This document shows positions 28,539 to 39,361 of a stretch of 64,000 bases of DNA, one piece after another. The stretch covers positions 34,677-98,676 of the forward strand of contig JAUILZ010000015.1 of the NCBI GenBank assembly GCA_030432755.1. The letters are read 5' to 3'. The translations under genes were made by a program, and so were the position numbers. Positions within the stretch are counted from its first letter, which is position 1, and the number at the start of each line of letters is the position of its first letter. A model generated the notes under the pieces. That model had not been told where the DNA came from. It saw only the letters and a list, made by a program, of their open reading frames with translations, and did not search any database. Origin of the DNA: Gammaproteobacteria bacterium. GTDB taxonomy: Bacteria > Pseudomonadota > Gammaproteobacteria > Arenicellales > Poriferihabitantaceae.

Positions 28539-29610
28539 CCGGTCTGAATTCAATCTGGAACTCTTTGATATGTTCATAATACTGCGGTTCCGTCGGGATT
28601 GGCAAAGGCGACGCCTTGCGCACCGCGACCTCCGCGGACTGGTCGAAAAACGGGTCGCCGCTGCTGCGCCGGATGCTGACGCTCAGCACCTCGCCGTTGC
28701 GTCCCACGCGTAGCAGAAGCAGCGCTTCGAGGCCCTGGCGGCTGGTGCCCGGGCGGCGCCAGTTGTTCTCGATGGCGGCCTTGATCCGTCCCGCGGCCGC
28801 GCTCAATGCATTGGCGGCGGCCTGCTGGGTCTCGGCGGCCAGGCGCGCCTGCAGCGCCTGCTCGGCGGCACGCCTTTCCTCCGCCTCGCGGCGGCGTTGT
28901 TCCTCGGCCTTGCGCCGCTCTTCCTCTTCGCGGCGTTTCCTCTCCGCCGCTTCCTGGCGCTTCTTCTCCTCCTCGGCCCTGCGCTTTCGCTCCTCCTCTT
29001 CCTTGCGCTTCCTCTCTTCCTCCGCCTTGCGCTTCTGCTCGGCCTCGGCCTGGCGTTTCTTCTCCGCTTCCTCCTCGCGCTTCTTCTCCTCCGCCTGTTT
29101 CTTCTGCTCCGCCTCGGCCTGCTTGCGTTTCTCGGCCTCGCGCTGCGCCTTCAGCCGCTCGCGTTCCTCGTCGCAGAGACCATCGAGATCGTGATTCACC
29201 GTGCCGGATTCCTCTTCCTCGCGCACCAGCTTCTCGCAGTTGCTGAGGATGGACTCGCGTTTCTTGCGCAGCTGCTCCTGGCGCTCCGCTTCTTCCTGCT
29301 GCTTCTGCTCTTCCTCCTGGCGCTTTTTCTCTTCCTCCTCGCGTTTCCGCTCCTCTTCCAGGCGCTTCTTCTCTTCTTCCTCGCGCTGGCGTTCCAGTTC
29401 CTCGAGCTTCTCGACCTTTTCCGCTTTCGCGCGGTCGATGTCGGCCTGGTTGATCACCATGGCCTGCACCGGCACACCCGCGGGCTTGAGCGCTTCCTGG
29501 CTGAAGCTGATGCCGAACACGACGAGATAGATGATCGCGCCGTGGACGATGAGCGTGAACAGCGCCGCCCGGGTCCAGTTGCCGAACTGTCGCAGACGTT
29601 CCCGGATCAA
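28531..29610 (-). CDS. tolA: Tol-Pal inner-membrane bridge protein TolA
   Basis: A 359-residue protein of three parts. One membrane helix lies near residues 15-38; a long charged Lys/Glu/Arg/Ala/Gln helix covers about residues 60-270; and a compact C-terminal domain has W-R-R-P-G-T-S-R-Q-G-L and L-S-V-S-I-R-R-S-S-G-D-P-F. This is the TolA/TonB-like layout spanning the periplasm to reach TolB/Pal. The charged region explains several long open frames on all strands here, which are not genes. It overlaps tolR by 4 bp. Confidence 0.95.
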   Translation of the reverse strand: MIRERLRQFGNWTRAALFTLIVHGAIIYLVVFGISFSQEALKPAGVPVQAMVINQADIDRAKAEKVEKLEELERQREEEEKKRLEEERKREEEEKKRQEEEQKQQEEAERQEQLRKKRESILSNCEKLVREEEESGTVNHDLDGLCDEERERLKAQREAEKRKQAEAEQKKQAEEKKREEEAEKKRQAEAEQKRKAEEERKRKEEEERKRRAEEEKKRQEAAERKRREEEERRKAEEQRRREAEERRAAEQALQARLAAETQQAAANALSAAAGRIKAAIENNWRRPGTSRQGLEALLLLRVGRNGEVLSVSIRRSSGDPFFDQSAEVAVRKASPLPIPTEPQYYEHIKEFQIEFRPDD

Positions 29611-30032
29611 GTGCCTGGCGTCTCCGTAACCAGGCCGACGGTTTCAACCCCGGCCTTCTGCAGCAGCACCATGGCCTCCACCACGTAACCGTAGTTGGCC
29701 TCGGTGTCGCCACGCACCATGAACGGCAACGCGGGATTGCGCGCCAGCACCGCCATCGCCTGGCGCTGCACCTCGTCCGCCGATACCACGGCTTCCTCGT
29801 TGTCATTGAGATACAGGTTGCCGTCGATGTCCACCGTGACCACGAACGGTTCCTCGTCCTCGTTGGGAATGGCCTCCGCGTCCGTCTCCGGCAGGTTGAC
29901 CTTCACCCCGGTGCTGAGTAGCGGCGCGGTGACCATGAAGATCACCAGCAACACCAGCATGACGTCGATGTACGGCACGACGTTGATCTCGCCCATGAGG
30001 CGCTTCTTGCGGCCGTAGCGAGTCTGGCTCAT
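29607..30032 (-). CDS. tolR: Tol-Pal proton-channel protein TolR
   Basis: A 141-residue ExbD/TolR protein. The single membrane helix contains the functional aspartate in N-V-V-P-Y-I-D-V-M-L-V-L-L-V-I-F-M (Asp23 or nearby), and the remainder is the periplasmic dimer domain. With TolQ it forms the proton-driven motor that energises TolA. ATG overlaps the tolQ stop by 4 bp, and its own stop overlaps tolA by 4 bp, which indicates tight translational coupling. Confidence 0.96.
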   Translation of the reverse strand: MSQTRYGRKKRLMGEINVVPYIDVMLVLLVIFMVTAPLLSTGVKVNLPETDAEAIPNEDEEPFVVTVDIDGNLYLNDNEEAVVSADEVQRQAMAVLARNPALPFMVRGDTEANYGYVVEAMVLLQKAGVETVGLVTETPGT

Positions 30033-30736
30033 GGGATCTGTCTTACGACGTCCTGGCGGTTGACGATGCTCACGAACTCCTCCATGAACACCTCGTAACG
30101 GGTGGTGAGTTTCTCCGCAATATGGGCGAACCGGTTGTACGCCACCACCGCGGGGATCGCGGCGAAGAGACCCATCGCGGTGGCGATCAGCGCCTCCGCG
30201 ATGCCGGGAGCGACGGTGGCGATGGTGACCTGCTGCTGGTTTCCGAGATGGAGGAAGGAGTTCATGATGCCCCACACCGTACCGAACAGGCCCACATAGG
30301 GGCTGATGGAACCGACGGTGGCGAGGAACGAGAGATTGGTTTCGAGGTGGTCGATCTCCCGGCTCAGGGCCACGCGCATGGAGCGGTGCACGCCGTCCAC
30401 CATCTCCGAACGGCTGACATTGGCCTTTTGCACCAGGCGGTTGTACTCGCGGTAACCGGCGATGAAGATATTCGCGATGCCTTCCGCGTTGCGCTCATCA
30501 TTCCACTGGTGGTAGATCCGGCTCATCTCGCCGCCGGACCAGAAGCCGTCCTCGAACTCGTCGGCGGTACGGGTATAGCGCTTGAACGTGCTGCGCTTGC
30601 GATCGATCATGAACCAGGACACCACGGAGGCGAGCAGCAGGATCAGCATCACCGCCTGTACCAGCCAGCTCGCGCCGGTGATCAGGTGGAGCACGGAAAG
30701 TCCGCCATCCTGCGCGGCGGGTATCGGGGTAGGCAT
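30029..30736 (-). CDS. tolQ: Tol-Pal proton-channel protein TolQ
   Basis: A 235-residue MotA/TolQ/ExbB-family protein with three membrane helices (near residues 15-40, 135-160 and 170-195). The second and third contain the conserved G-L-F-G-T-V-W-G-I-M-N-S-F and A-I-P-A-V-V-A-Y-N-R segments. Five TolQ surround a TolR dimer in the inner membrane. It begins 69 bp after ybgC and opens the tolQRAB-pal-cpoB set. Confidence 0.96.
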   Translation of the reverse strand: MPTPIPAAQDGGLSVLHLITGASWLVQAVMLILLLASVVSWFMIDRKRSTFKRYTRTADEFEDGFWSGGEMSRIYHQWNDERNAEGIANIFIAGYREYNRLVQKANVSRSEMVDGVHRSMRVALSREIDHLETNLSFLATVGSISPYVGLFGTVWGIMNSFLHLGNQQQVTIATVAPGIAEALIATAMGLFAAIPAVVAYNRFAHIAEKLTTRYEVFMEEFVSIVNRQDVVRQIP

Positions 30737-30805
30737 GGATTGTGGGTCTGCGTTACTGGATCGGGCGATCGGTTGGTGGAAACTGTGGCTCCCCGCGCGG
30801 CAGCG

Positions 30806-31210
30806 CTATTCTAGCCGGTGCTGCTCGAGCGCATGGCGTATTTTGTCTGGCATTCTGCAGGGTGAAAACGTGTCGCTGCTGAGCGTCGCCAGGCGCACCG
30901 TGCCCTCCACCAGGAGGTCATCGCCGCGCAGGACATTCTGGATGAAAGTCATCGACGCGCCACGTATGTTCTGCACGCCGAGGGTGACCGCAATCTCGTC
31001 GTCCAGGCGGGCGGGCTGACGGTAACGCAGCTTCGCCTCGGCCACCACGAACACGATGCCATCCTCGTCGCGCACCCTGGCCAGGGGGAAGCCTGCCGCA
31101 CGCAGGCAGGCATTGCGTGCACGTTCCATGTAGGCGAGGTAGTTGGCGTAGTACACCACGCCGGCAGCGTCTGTATCCTCGTAGTTGATCACCAGGGGCA
31201 GGCTGAACAT
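30806..31210 (-). CDS. ybgC: acyl-CoA thioesterase YbgC
   Basis: A hot-dog-fold thioesterase of 134 residues when started at the ATG (M-F-S-L-P-L), the same length as E. coli YbgC; a GTG 7 codons upstream is possible. The catalytic aspartate lies in V-I-N-Y-E-D-T-D-A-A-G-V-V-Y-Y-A-N-Y. YbgC hydrolyses acyl-CoA thioesters and associates with phospholipid-synthesis enzymes at the membrane. It is the conserved first gene of the tol cluster, between ruvB and tolQ. Confidence 0.94.
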   Translation of the reverse strand: MFSLPLVINYEDTDAAGVVYYANYLAYMERARNACLRAAGFPLARVRDEDGIVFVVAEAKLRYRQPARLDDEIAVTLGVQNIRGASMTFIQNVLRGDDLLVEGTVRLATLSSDTFSPCRMPDKIRHALEQHRLE

Positions 31211-31282
31211 CAGCCCGCGTCCCCACGGCACTCTAAGGCCGATGGATGAATCGTTGCTGAACGATGGTCCATGGTCATCGCT

Positions 31283-32347
31283 TCAGGACGCCGTATCGTC
31301 GTCCGGTATCAATTCCTGTTGCCGCTCGGCGACGGCGCGCGGCATTTCCACGCCGAGGTGACGCCAGGCGTTGCTGGTTGCCATGCGGCCGCGCGGTGTG
31401 CGCATGAGGAAGCCCTGCTGGATGAGATAGGGTTCCACCACGTCCTCGATGGTGCCACGTTCCTCGCTGATGGCGGCGGAGATGCTGTCGATGCCCACCG
31501 GGCCGCCGTCGAAGCGGGTCATGATGGCGAGCAGCAGGCTGCGGTCGAGGGAATCAAGGCCGAAGCGGTCCACCTCCAGCATGTCGAGCGCGGCGTCCGC
31601 GACGGCACGGTCTATGAAGCCATTGGATCGAACCTCGGCGTAGTCCCGAACCCGCCGCAGCAGGCGGTTGGCGATGCGCGGCGTACCCCGCGCGCGCGCC
31701 GCGATCGCTTCCACGCCGCCGGCGTCAAAGGACAGGCCAAGGAGCCGGGCAGAGCGTTCGACGATACGGCCGAGCTCCTCGACATCGTAGAACTGCAGCC
31801 GCTGGACAATGCCGAAACGGTCACGCAGCGGCGAGGTCAGCAGCCCCGCGCGGGTGGTGGCGCCCACCAGGGTGAACGGCGGCAGTTCGAGCTTGATGGA
31901 TCTTGCCGCCGGCCCCTCGCCGATCATGATGTCGAGCTGGTAGTCCTCCATCGCGGGGTATAGGATCTCCTCGATCGCCGGGCTCATGCGGTGGATCTCG
32001 TCGATGAACAGCACGTCATTCGGCTCGAGATTCGTGAGGATGGCGGCAAGGTCGCCCGCCTTTTCCAGCACCGGGCCCGAGGTCTGGCGCAGCCGGGTCT
32101 CCATCTCGGTGGCGATGATGTTCGCCAGGGTGGTCTTGCCGAGCCCCGGCGGGCCGAACACCAGCACGTGGTCGAGCGCCTCGCCGCGGCCGCGGGCGGC
32201 ATGAATGAAGATCTCGAGCTGGTCCCGCGCGCGCGGCTGGCCGATGAAATCCTCCAGCCGGGAGGGCCGCAGGCTGCGGTCGATCTGTTGCTCCCGCGGA
32301 CTGTCGTCGCCGGCGTCGGGGGAAAGTAGCGGATTGCTGTCGCGCAT
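31283..32347 (-). CDS. ruvB: Holliday junction branch-migration ATPase RuvB
   Basis: A 354-residue AAA+ protein. [11 protein letters not shown] is the conserved N-terminal strand, Walker A is G-P-P-G-L-G-K-T-T, Walker B is L-F-I-D-E-I-H-R, sensor and arginine-finger segments follow ([15 protein letters not shown]), and the C-terminal winged helix ends with T-P-R-G-R. It forms hexameric motors on DNA with RuvA to drive branch migration. The gene starts 9 bp after ruvA. Confidence 0.97.
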   Translation of the reverse strand: MRDSNPLLSPDAGDDSPREQQIDRSLRPSRLEDFIGQPRARDQLEIFIHAARGRGEALDHVLVFGPPGLGKTTLANIIATEMETRLRQTSGPVLEKAGDLAAILTNLEPNDVLFIDEIHRMSPAIEEILYPAMEDYQLDIMIGEGPAARSIKLELPPFTLVGATTRAGLLTSPLRDRFGIVQRLQFYDVEELGRIVERSARLLGLSFDAGGVEAIAARARGTPRIANRLLRRVRDYAEVRSNGFIDRAVADAALDMLEVDRFGLDSLDRSLLLAIMTRFDGGPVGIDSISAAISEERGTIEDVVEPYLIQQGFLMRTPRGRMATSNAWRHLGVEMPRAVAERQQELIPDDDTAS

Positions 32348-32356
32348 GACCCGTGC

Positions 32357-32959
32357 TTAACGTTTGCTCAAAAGCTGCAGCGCGAGACGGATAAGGTCTT
32401 CGCGACCGTTAGCCTCCTCCGCCACCTGGCGCACCGCGCGGGTCGCGTCCTGCTGGCGGTAGCCCAGGGCCAACAGCGCGCCGAGGGCGTCGTCCTCGGG
32501 ATTGTGCGAATCAGCGCCACCCGGCATAGCTCCGCCTGCCACGCCGGATCCGGCGAGGTCTGCCACCCGGTCACGCATGTCGAGCAGCATACGTTCCGCG
32601 GTCTTCTTGCCGATGCCCGGAACCGTGGTGAGGGTAAGCGCGTCCTGGCGCTGTACGCACTGGACGAACTGCACCGCGCTCAGCGTCGAGAGGATCGCGA
32701 GCGCGACTCGCGGCCCCACGCCGTTGATCTTGAGGAGGCTGCGAAACAGCTCGCGCTGCGGGCGATCGGAAAAGCCGAACAGGAGCTGGGCATCCTCGCG
32801 CACCACCAGGTGCGTGTAGAGGGAGACATCCTCGCGCTCATCGGGAAGATCGTAGAACGTGGTCATCGGCGCCTCCAGTTCATAACCGACGCCATTGACG
32901 TCCAGCAGCAGGAACGGTGGCAGCTTCTCGATGAGGGTGCCGCGCAGGTGTCCGATCAT
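32357..32959 (-). CDS. ruvA: Holliday junction-binding protein RuvA
   Basis: A 200-residue protein beginning M-I-G-H-L-R-G-T-L. Domain I is an OB fold, domain II has two helix-hairpin-helix motifs (I-N-G-V-G-P-R-V-A-L and V-P-G-I-G-K-K-T-A-E-R), and domain III is the mobile C-terminal three-helix bundle that touches RuvB. Tetramers hold the junction in a square-planar form. It overlaps ruvC by 4 bp upstream and precedes ruvB by 9 bp. Confidence 0.97.
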   Translation of the reverse strand: MIGHLRGTLIEKLPPFLLLDVNGVGYELEAPMTTFYDLPDEREDVSLYTHLVVREDAQLLFGFSDRPQRELFRSLLKINGVGPRVALAILSTLSAVQFVQCVQRQDALTLTTVPGIGKKTAERMLLDMRDRVADLAGSGVAGGAMPGGADSHNPEDDALGALLALGYRQQDATRAVRQVAEEANGREDLIRLALQLLSKR

Positions 32960-33453
32960 CGCGTTGCCGCCCGCTGCAGGCGACCTGCGACCGCCGCGGA
33001 ATGGATATGACAGATCGCGCAGGCCAGGGCGTCGGCGGCGTCCTGGGCCGGCGCGGCGCGCAGACCCAGCAACACCCGCACCATGTGCTGTACCTGTTCC
33101 TTGCCCGCGCCGCCGGTACCCACCACCGCCTGCTTGATCTCGCGCGCGCTGTATTCCTGCACCGCGCAGCCGCTGGTCACCGCGGCGCTGATGGCGCTGC
33201 CGCGCGCCTGGCCGAGCACCAGCGCGGAACGGGGATTGTTGGAGACGAAGACCTGTTCCACCGCGACGAGATCGGGCTCGAACTCCGCCACGAGTTCGGC
33301 GATGCGCCGGTGAATGGCGCCCAGGCGATCGGGCAATGGTCCACCGCCGAGGCGGATGGTTTCGCTGTGCAGGGCGGTGAGTCTGTCTCCGGTGGAGGCT
33401 ACTATGCCGACACCGGTAACGCGGGAACCGGGGTCGATGCCCAGTACCCGCAT
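32956..33453 (-). CDS. ruvC: Holliday junction resolvase RuvC
   Basis: A 165-residue RNase H-fold endonuclease. The first catalytic aspartate is in L-G-I-D-P-G-S-R, the glutamate in V-A-V-E-Q-V-F near residue 67, and the final aspartates in A-A-Q-D-A-A-D-A-L near residue 140. The dimer cuts junctions held by RuvA/RuvB. The start overlaps the yebC stop by one base and the stop overlaps ruvA by 4 bp. Confidence 0.97.
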   Translation of the reverse strand: MRVLGIDPGSRVTGVGIVASTGDRLTALHSETIRLGGGPLPDRLGAIHRRIAELVAEFEPDLVAVEQVFVSNNPRSALVLGQARGSAISAAVTSGCAVQEYSAREIKQAVVGTGGAGKEQVQHMVRVLLGLRAAPAQDAADALACAICHIHSAAVAGRLQRAATR

Positions 33454-34178
33454 CAGGCGCCGGTAAAGCTGGCGTTGGTGAACACGTCCTGCACGTCGTC
33501 CAGGTCTTCCAGGGCGCCGATGAGCTTCATCACCCTGTCCGCGTCCTCACCCGCCAGCTCGGTCTCGCTGGAGGGGCGCTGGATGATCTCCGCCATGTCG
33601 GGCGTCAGTCCGGCGTCGCGGAACGCCTGTTCGACGTCGTGGAAGATATCCGGCGTGGTGGTGACCTCGGTCACGCCATCCTCGCTCTCGATGTCCTCCG
33701 CGCCTGCGTCGAGGGCGATTTCCATTATCCGCTCCTCGTCCTGGCCATCGGAAAACACGATGGAGCCCAGGCGGGTGAACAGGTAGGCCACGGAGCCGTC
33801 GGTGCCGAGATTGCCGCCGTGCTTGGTGAACGCGTGGCGCACCTCGCCCACGGTGCGGTTGCGATTGTCGGTGGAGGTTTCCACCAGCACCGCGACGCCG
33901 CCCGGTCCGTATCCCTCGTAGCGGATGTCCTCGTAATCGGCTCCGTCCACTTCGCCCGCGCCACGCTTCACCGCGCGCTCGATGGTGTCGCGGGTCATGT
34001 TGGCCGCGAGCGCCTTGTCGATGGCGGTGCGCAGGCGGGGATTGGCGTCGGCGTCGCTACCGCCGATACGCGCGGAAACGGTAATTTCCTTGATCAGCTT
34101 GGTGAATACCTTGCCCCGCTTGGCATCCTGGGCGGCCTTGCGGAACTTGATATTGGCCCACTTGCTGTGACCTGCCAT
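33453..34178 (-). CDS. yebC: YebC/PmpR-family protein
   Basis: A 241-residue protein beginning M-A-G-H-S-K-W-A-N-I-K-F-R-K, the family signature, with later G-R-V-like and R-Y-E-G-Y-G-P-G-G-V-A-V segments. YebC proteins were described as DNA-binding regulators (PmpR in Pseudomonas quorum sensing) and more recently as translation factors helping ribosomes at proline stretches. The gene is consistently placed between aspS and ruvC in gammaproteobacteria, as here. Confidence 0.95.
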   Translation of the reverse strand: MAGHSKWANIKFRKAAQDAKRGKVFTKLIKEITVSARIGGSDADANPRLRTAIDKALAANMTRDTIERAVKRGAGEVDGADYEDIRYEGYGPGGVAVLVETSTDNRNRTVGEVRHAFTKHGGNLGTDGSVAYLFTRLGSIVFSDGQDEERIMEIALDAGAEDIESEDGVTEVTTTPDIFHDVEQAFRDAGLTPDMAEIIQRPSSETELAGEDADRVMKLIGALEDLDDVQDVFTNASFTGA

Positions 34179-34297
34179 GGGGGACTGGGAATTGCTGAAC
34201 TCTATTGTGGGGATTGCGCCGCCTTGATGCAGCCATTGACGACGCTGGAACCGCTGCGAAGTGTAGCATTTTCGGCCCCACGGCGGGAGCCGAAAGC

Positions 34298-36073
<1,776 letters not shown>

Positions 36074-36126
36074 GGCTTGGTGTGCTGGAAATCGGGGCCG
36101 GTGAGGCCCGGGTGATGTCGCCCGGT

Positions 36127-36504
36127 TCAGGCCGCCTGGCTTTCGCCTGAGCCGCCGGAGCCGGTTGACTTGCCGGAGCCACCGCCGGAAGTCTTGCCGG
36201 AGTCGGACTTCGTGCCTTCGGATTTGCCGCTTTCGGTCTTGCCGGTTGCAGCAGTGGTTTCCCCGGATTTACCGCCATCCGTCTTCTCTCCGCCGGACTG
36301 ACCGTCCGCCTTTTTCCTGCCGCTATTCTTGAAATCGGTCTCGTACCAGCCGGTACCCTTGAGACGGAAACCGGCGGCGGAAATCAGCTTTTTCAGGGCC
36401 GCGGCATTGCACTCGGGGCAGTACACCAGTGGATCATCAGAGATTTTCTGTAACGCCTCGACGCGGTGTCCGCAGGCGGTGCACTGGTACTCGTAGAAAG
36501 GCAT
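36127..36504 (-). CDS. FmdB-family zinc-ribbon protein
   Basis: A 125-residue protein. [12 protein letters not shown] and Y-C-P-E-C form the four-cysteine zinc ribbon of the FmdB family, with [13 protein letters not shown] after it. From about residue 62 the protein is a low-complexity Ser/Gly/Lys/Thr tail that is probably disordered. FmdB is named for a putative regulator of formamidase, but the function in most bacteria is unknown. It is commonly encoded just upstream of aspS, as here (53 bp). Confidence 0.9.
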   Translation of the reverse strand: MPFYEYQCTACGHRVEALQKISDDPLVYCPECNAAALKKLISAAGFRLKGTGWYETDFKNSGRKKADGQSGGEKTDGGKSGETTAATGKTESGKSEGTKSDSGKTSGGGSGKSTGSGGSGESQAA

Positions 36505-36553
36505 CGTTTGTAGTCCCTTGAAAACAGGTTGGCGGGGCAAAAAAAGCCCGCGG

Positions 36554-36559
36554 ATTATA
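36554..36559 (-). promoter_or_regulatory. possible -10 box for fmdB-aspS operon
   Basis: On the minus strand the sequence reads TATAAT about 50 bp before the FmdB start. No convincing -35 hexamer is seen 16-18 bp upstream, so only the -10 element is proposed. Confidence 0.35.
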
Positions 36560-36616
36560 CAAAAATCCTCTTTCCGATGGGGTCGTCGGGCGGGTTTTTA
36601 AAGTCCTGCGCGCGGA

Positions 36617-37744
36617 TCAGATGCTTCCCACGGCGTGCTTCAGACGCCGGTCCCTGGCGTCTCCGACCCAGTCGAGGCCCGATTCGTGGCCCTGCACCGG
36701 GTTTCCTTCCTTGTCGACGCAGTAACGGCCGAACACCACCGCCTCGAAAACCGCGCCATGGCTGCGCATCAGCGTATGCTCGAACAGCATACTGCGATGC
36801 ACCTTGGCGCCGCCCTGGAGATGGCAGCCGTGAGAAATCCAGGACGGTCCCTGGATTTCGCAGCCCGCCTCGATGCGGGAGTTGGAACCGATGTAGACCG
36901 GCCCCTCGATGAGGACGTCGTCCCAGTCGACGTTGACGTTGAGCCCGGTCCAGACCTGGGGCAACACTTCCCTGCCCGGCATCTCGATGCCGCGCAGCGT
37001 GCCTCGCATGAGCTGCTGGTTGGCCTCCCAGTAGTCGTTCATGCGACCGATGTCGACCCAGTGGAACGGCAGCTCGATGGCGCCGAACGGCACTCCATCC
37101 TCGATCAGCGACGGCAGCAGTTCGCCGCCGATGTCGTAGACGGTACCCGCGGGTATGCGGTCGATGATCTCCGGCTCGAACAGGTAGATGCCGGTGTTCA
37201 CCAGGGTGGAACGCGCTTCCTCCACGCTGGGTTTTTCCTGGAACGAGGTCACCGCGCCATCGGCTCCGCAGACCACCACGCCGTAGTTCGGCACCGATTC
37301 CCGCGCCACCCGCTTCACCACGATGCTCGCGCGGGCGCCGGACTGCCAGTGCTTGCGCAACGCGGCAGTGAGATCCAGGTCGATGATTGCATCGCCGCAG
37401 ACCACGAGGAAGGTGTCATCGAAAAAACCGCCGAACTCCTGGATGCGCTTGATCCCGCCGGCGGATCCCAGGGGCACGCCCAGGAGCTCACCGTCGTCGA
37501 TATGGCCCTCGAAGGAATAACCGATGTTGACGCCCCAGCGGCGGCCATCGCCGAAGTACCTTTCAATGGGCTCCGGGAGGTGGCTCACGTTGACCATGAT
37601 GTCTGTGAAACCGTGGCCGGCGAGTTGCTCGATCAGGTATTCCATGACCGGTTTGCCTACCACCGGGATCATCGGCTTGGGCAATTCATAGGTAAGCGGG
37701 CGCACGCGGGTTCCTTTTCCCGCGGCGAGAATCATCGCTTTCAT
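36617..37744 (-). CDS. sugar-1-phosphate nucleotidyltransferase with left-handed helix domain
   Basis: A 375-residue NDP-sugar pyrophosphorylase. The N-terminus M-I-L-A-A-G-K-G-T-R-V-R-P-L-T is the nucleotide-binding loop, with P-K-P-M-I-P-V-V-G-K-P for catalysis, and V-C-G-D-A-I-I-D near residue 110 the metal aspartate. From about residue 265 hexapeptide-like repeats (I-G-S-N-S-R-I-E, G-C-E-I-Q-G) form a left-handed beta-helix. This resembles mannose-1-phosphate guanylyltransferase-like proteins; nucleotide and sugar are not determined. I start at the ATG of M-K-A-M-I-L rather than the upstream in-frame codon. Confidence 0.88.
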   Translation of the reverse strand: MKAMILAAGKGTRVRPLTYELPKPMIPVVGKPVMEYLIEQLAGHGFTDIMVNVSHLPEPIERYFGDGRRWGVNIGYSFEGHIDDGELLGVPLGSAGGIKRIQEFGGFFDDTFLVVCGDAIIDLDLTAALRKHWQSGARASIVVKRVARESVPNYGVVVCGADGAVTSFQEKPSVEEARSTLVNTGIYLFEPEIIDRIPAGTVYDIGGELLPSLIEDGVPFGAIELPFHWVDIGRMNDYWEANQQLMRGTLRGIEMPGREVLPQVWTGLNVNVDWDDVLIEGPVYIGSNSRIEAGCEIQGPSWISHGCHLQGGAKVHRSMLFEHTLMRSHGAVFEAVVFGRYCVDKEGNPVQGHESGLDWVGDARDRRLKHAVGSI

Positions 37745-37850
37745 TGGTCGGGCTTTCGTGTCGTGAGTAGTGCCCGCATTGTAGCCCATGGTCAGGGTCC
37801 CGGCACGGCACCGTCTTTGCTCGGGACGCCGAAAAAGCTAGACTTCCGGC

Positions 37851-38564
37851 ATGATCACCGTGCGCAATATACTTCGCGCCTGCTCCGTTGCCTTGCTGTT
37901 TCCGCTGGCGGGTGGCTGCATCCGTTTTGACCATTCCGCCCTCGGCGAACCGGTGGAACCGCGGCGAAGCCTCGAACAACATCCCTGCTGTGAGCCGGTA
38001 CGCGGTATGGAGGTGCATCCACTGCCGGTGAACCGCTACGTCACCCTGGTGGTGGACGAGGACGACCCGGTCATCGAGTTTCGCTCGGGAAAGAGCTTCG
38101 CCAAGGCAGTGCAACTGCCCGTCATCGACGACGAGTACGTGCTTCAGGTGGACAGCGTGGTGAATATCCCGCGCCTCGACTTCTTCCAGGAGGCGCTTTT
38201 CCCGATGGTTACCCTGCTGGACGCCCAGCTCGAACCGGTGGCGGTATACGACGACCTCGAGGCTGAGCTGCGTAATCCTTTCATCGGTCCGAAACTGCTT
38301 CGCATTCTCGTGACCGTGGAGGCGGGCTCAAAAGCGCGCTATGCCCTGGTGCACACGAGCCAGGAACGCACGCGTTACGGCATGGCCCTGTTCTACCCCT
38401 ACGAGGTTGTGGCCCAGGACGGATTCGATTCCATGATCTACGCACGCCCGTCGCAGTCTGCCGAGAAGATACATTTCGTCGAGACCGGGATGCTCACCCT
38501 GCTGGCCTATCACCGCGCCTCCGGATTTCCCCCGGTTCCGGGACCCTCCATCCGCGAACGCTGA
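37851..38564 (+). CDS. MalM-like periplasmic lipoprotein
   Basis: A 237-residue protein with signal peptide and lipobox L-A-G-G-C near residue 23. The mature part shows features of the MalM family: F-R-S-G-K-S-F-A-K-A-V-Q-L-P followed by a beta-rich segment, and Y-A-L-V-H-T-S with later F-Y-P-Y-E. MalM lies in the E. coli maltose operon with no defined activity. Here no maltose genes are nearby, so the name is a family call only. It is divergent from the nucleotidyltransferase and convergent with the YccA gene. Confidence 0.6.
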   Translation: MITVRNILRACSVALLFPLAGGCIRFDHSALGEPVEPRRSLEQHPCCEPVRGMEVHPLPVNRYVTLVVDEDDPVIEFRSGKSFAKAVQLPVIDDEYVLQVDSVVNIPRLDFFQEALFPMVTLLDAQLEPVAVYDDLEAELRNPFIGPKLLRILVTVEAGSKARYALVHTSQERTRYGMALFYPYEVVAQDGFDSMIYARPSQSAEKIHFVETGMLTLLAYHRASGFPPVPGPSIRER

Positions 38565-38612
38565 TACCCGGCGTACCCCCTCCGCTGACGCCAGGGTCGC
38601 CGGACCCGGACG

Positions 38613-38647
38613 AAAAAAACCGCCCGCCGGTACCCCGACGGGCGGTT
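38613..38647 (-). terminator. intrinsic terminator for yccA-like gene
   Basis: A-A-C-C-G-C-C-C-G and C-G-G-G-C-G-G-T-T form a 9-bp stem (38618-38626 with 38639-38647) around a 12-nt loop. On the minus strand it is followed by a run of seven T (complement of 38613-38619), the form of an intrinsic terminator, 46 bp past the stop of the YccA-family gene. It may also end the convergent lipoprotein transcript. Confidence 0.8.
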
Positions 38648-38692
38648 GGTCCGGGCGGCCGCGCCCAGCGGCGCGGCCTTGCCTGGTTATAC

Positions 38693-39361
38693 CTACTCGT
38701 CGCCGAACACGCCGAACAGGTGCAGCAGGCTGGTAAACAGGTTGTAGATCGTCATGTACAGCGTGAGCGTGGCCATGACGTAGTTGGTTTCCCCGCCGTG
38801 GATGATGGCGCTGGTCTGGAACAGGATCAGGGCCGACATCAGCAGCACGAACATCGCGGATACCGCCAGCGACAGCGCCGGGATGGAGAACAGGATCGCC
38901 ACCAGGCCGGCGACGAAGGCCACCAGGATACCGACGAACAGCATGCCGCCGAGGAACGTGAAGTCCTTGCGCGATACCACCGCGTAGGCGGACAGGCCGA
39001 GGAAGATGACGCCGGTGCCGCCGAGGGCCATCATCACGAGCTGCGGGCCATTGGCGACGCTGGTGACGTAGAGATTGAGTATCGGCCCCAGGGTCAGCCC
39101 CATGAAACCTGTAAACAGGAACACGAACACGATCCCGAGGGACGAGTTGCGGAACTTTGCTACCAGGAACAGCAGGGCGAAATAGCCGATCAGGGTGGGG
39201 ATGATGCCGAGGTGGGGCATGTTCATCACCATCGCCAGACCAGCCGTCGCCGCGCTGAACAGCAGGGTCAGCGCGAGCAGCATGTAGGTGTTTTTCAGCA
39301 CCTTGTTGATTTCGACGCTGTGACCGCCGGTGCGGACGACAGCCTGTTCAAGTCTTGCCAT
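38693..39361 (-). CDS. Bax inhibitor-1/YccA family membrane protein
   Basis: A 222-residue protein with seven hydrophobic helices after a short hydrophilic N-terminus. The family core is seen as F-T-G-F-M-G-L-T-L-G-P-I-L near residue 85 and Y-A-V-V-S-R-K-D-F-T-F-L-G near residue 128, with an acidic C-terminus. Length is close to E. coli YccA (219), which inhibits FtsH proteolysis of membrane proteins; other members conduct calcium. The upstream in-frame extension lacks a ribosome site. It ends before a strong terminator. Confidence 0.92.
   Translation of the reverse strand: MARLEQAVVRTGGHSVEINKVLKNTYMLLALTLLFSAATAGLAMVMNMPHLGIIPTLIGYFALLFLVAKFRNSSLGIVFVFLFTGFMGLTLGPILNLYVTSVANGPQLVMMALGGTGVIFLGLSAYAVVSRKDFTFLGGMLFVGILVAFVAGLVAILFSIPALSLAVSAMFVLLMSALILFQTSAIIHGGETNYVMATLTLYMTIYNLFTSLLHLFGVFGDE

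Noticed and set aside
29000..29450. Apparent short tandem DNA repeats
   Set aside because: They reflect the coding repeats of the TolA helix rather than a separate element.
28574..29806. Long open frames in both orientations over tolA
   Set aside because: They come from the repetitive Lys/Glu/Arg-rich region of TolA. No conserved domain or start site supports them.
36635..37930. 431-codon plus-strand frame across the nucleotidyltransferase
   Set aside because: Shadow frame of the minus-strand gene. No motif.
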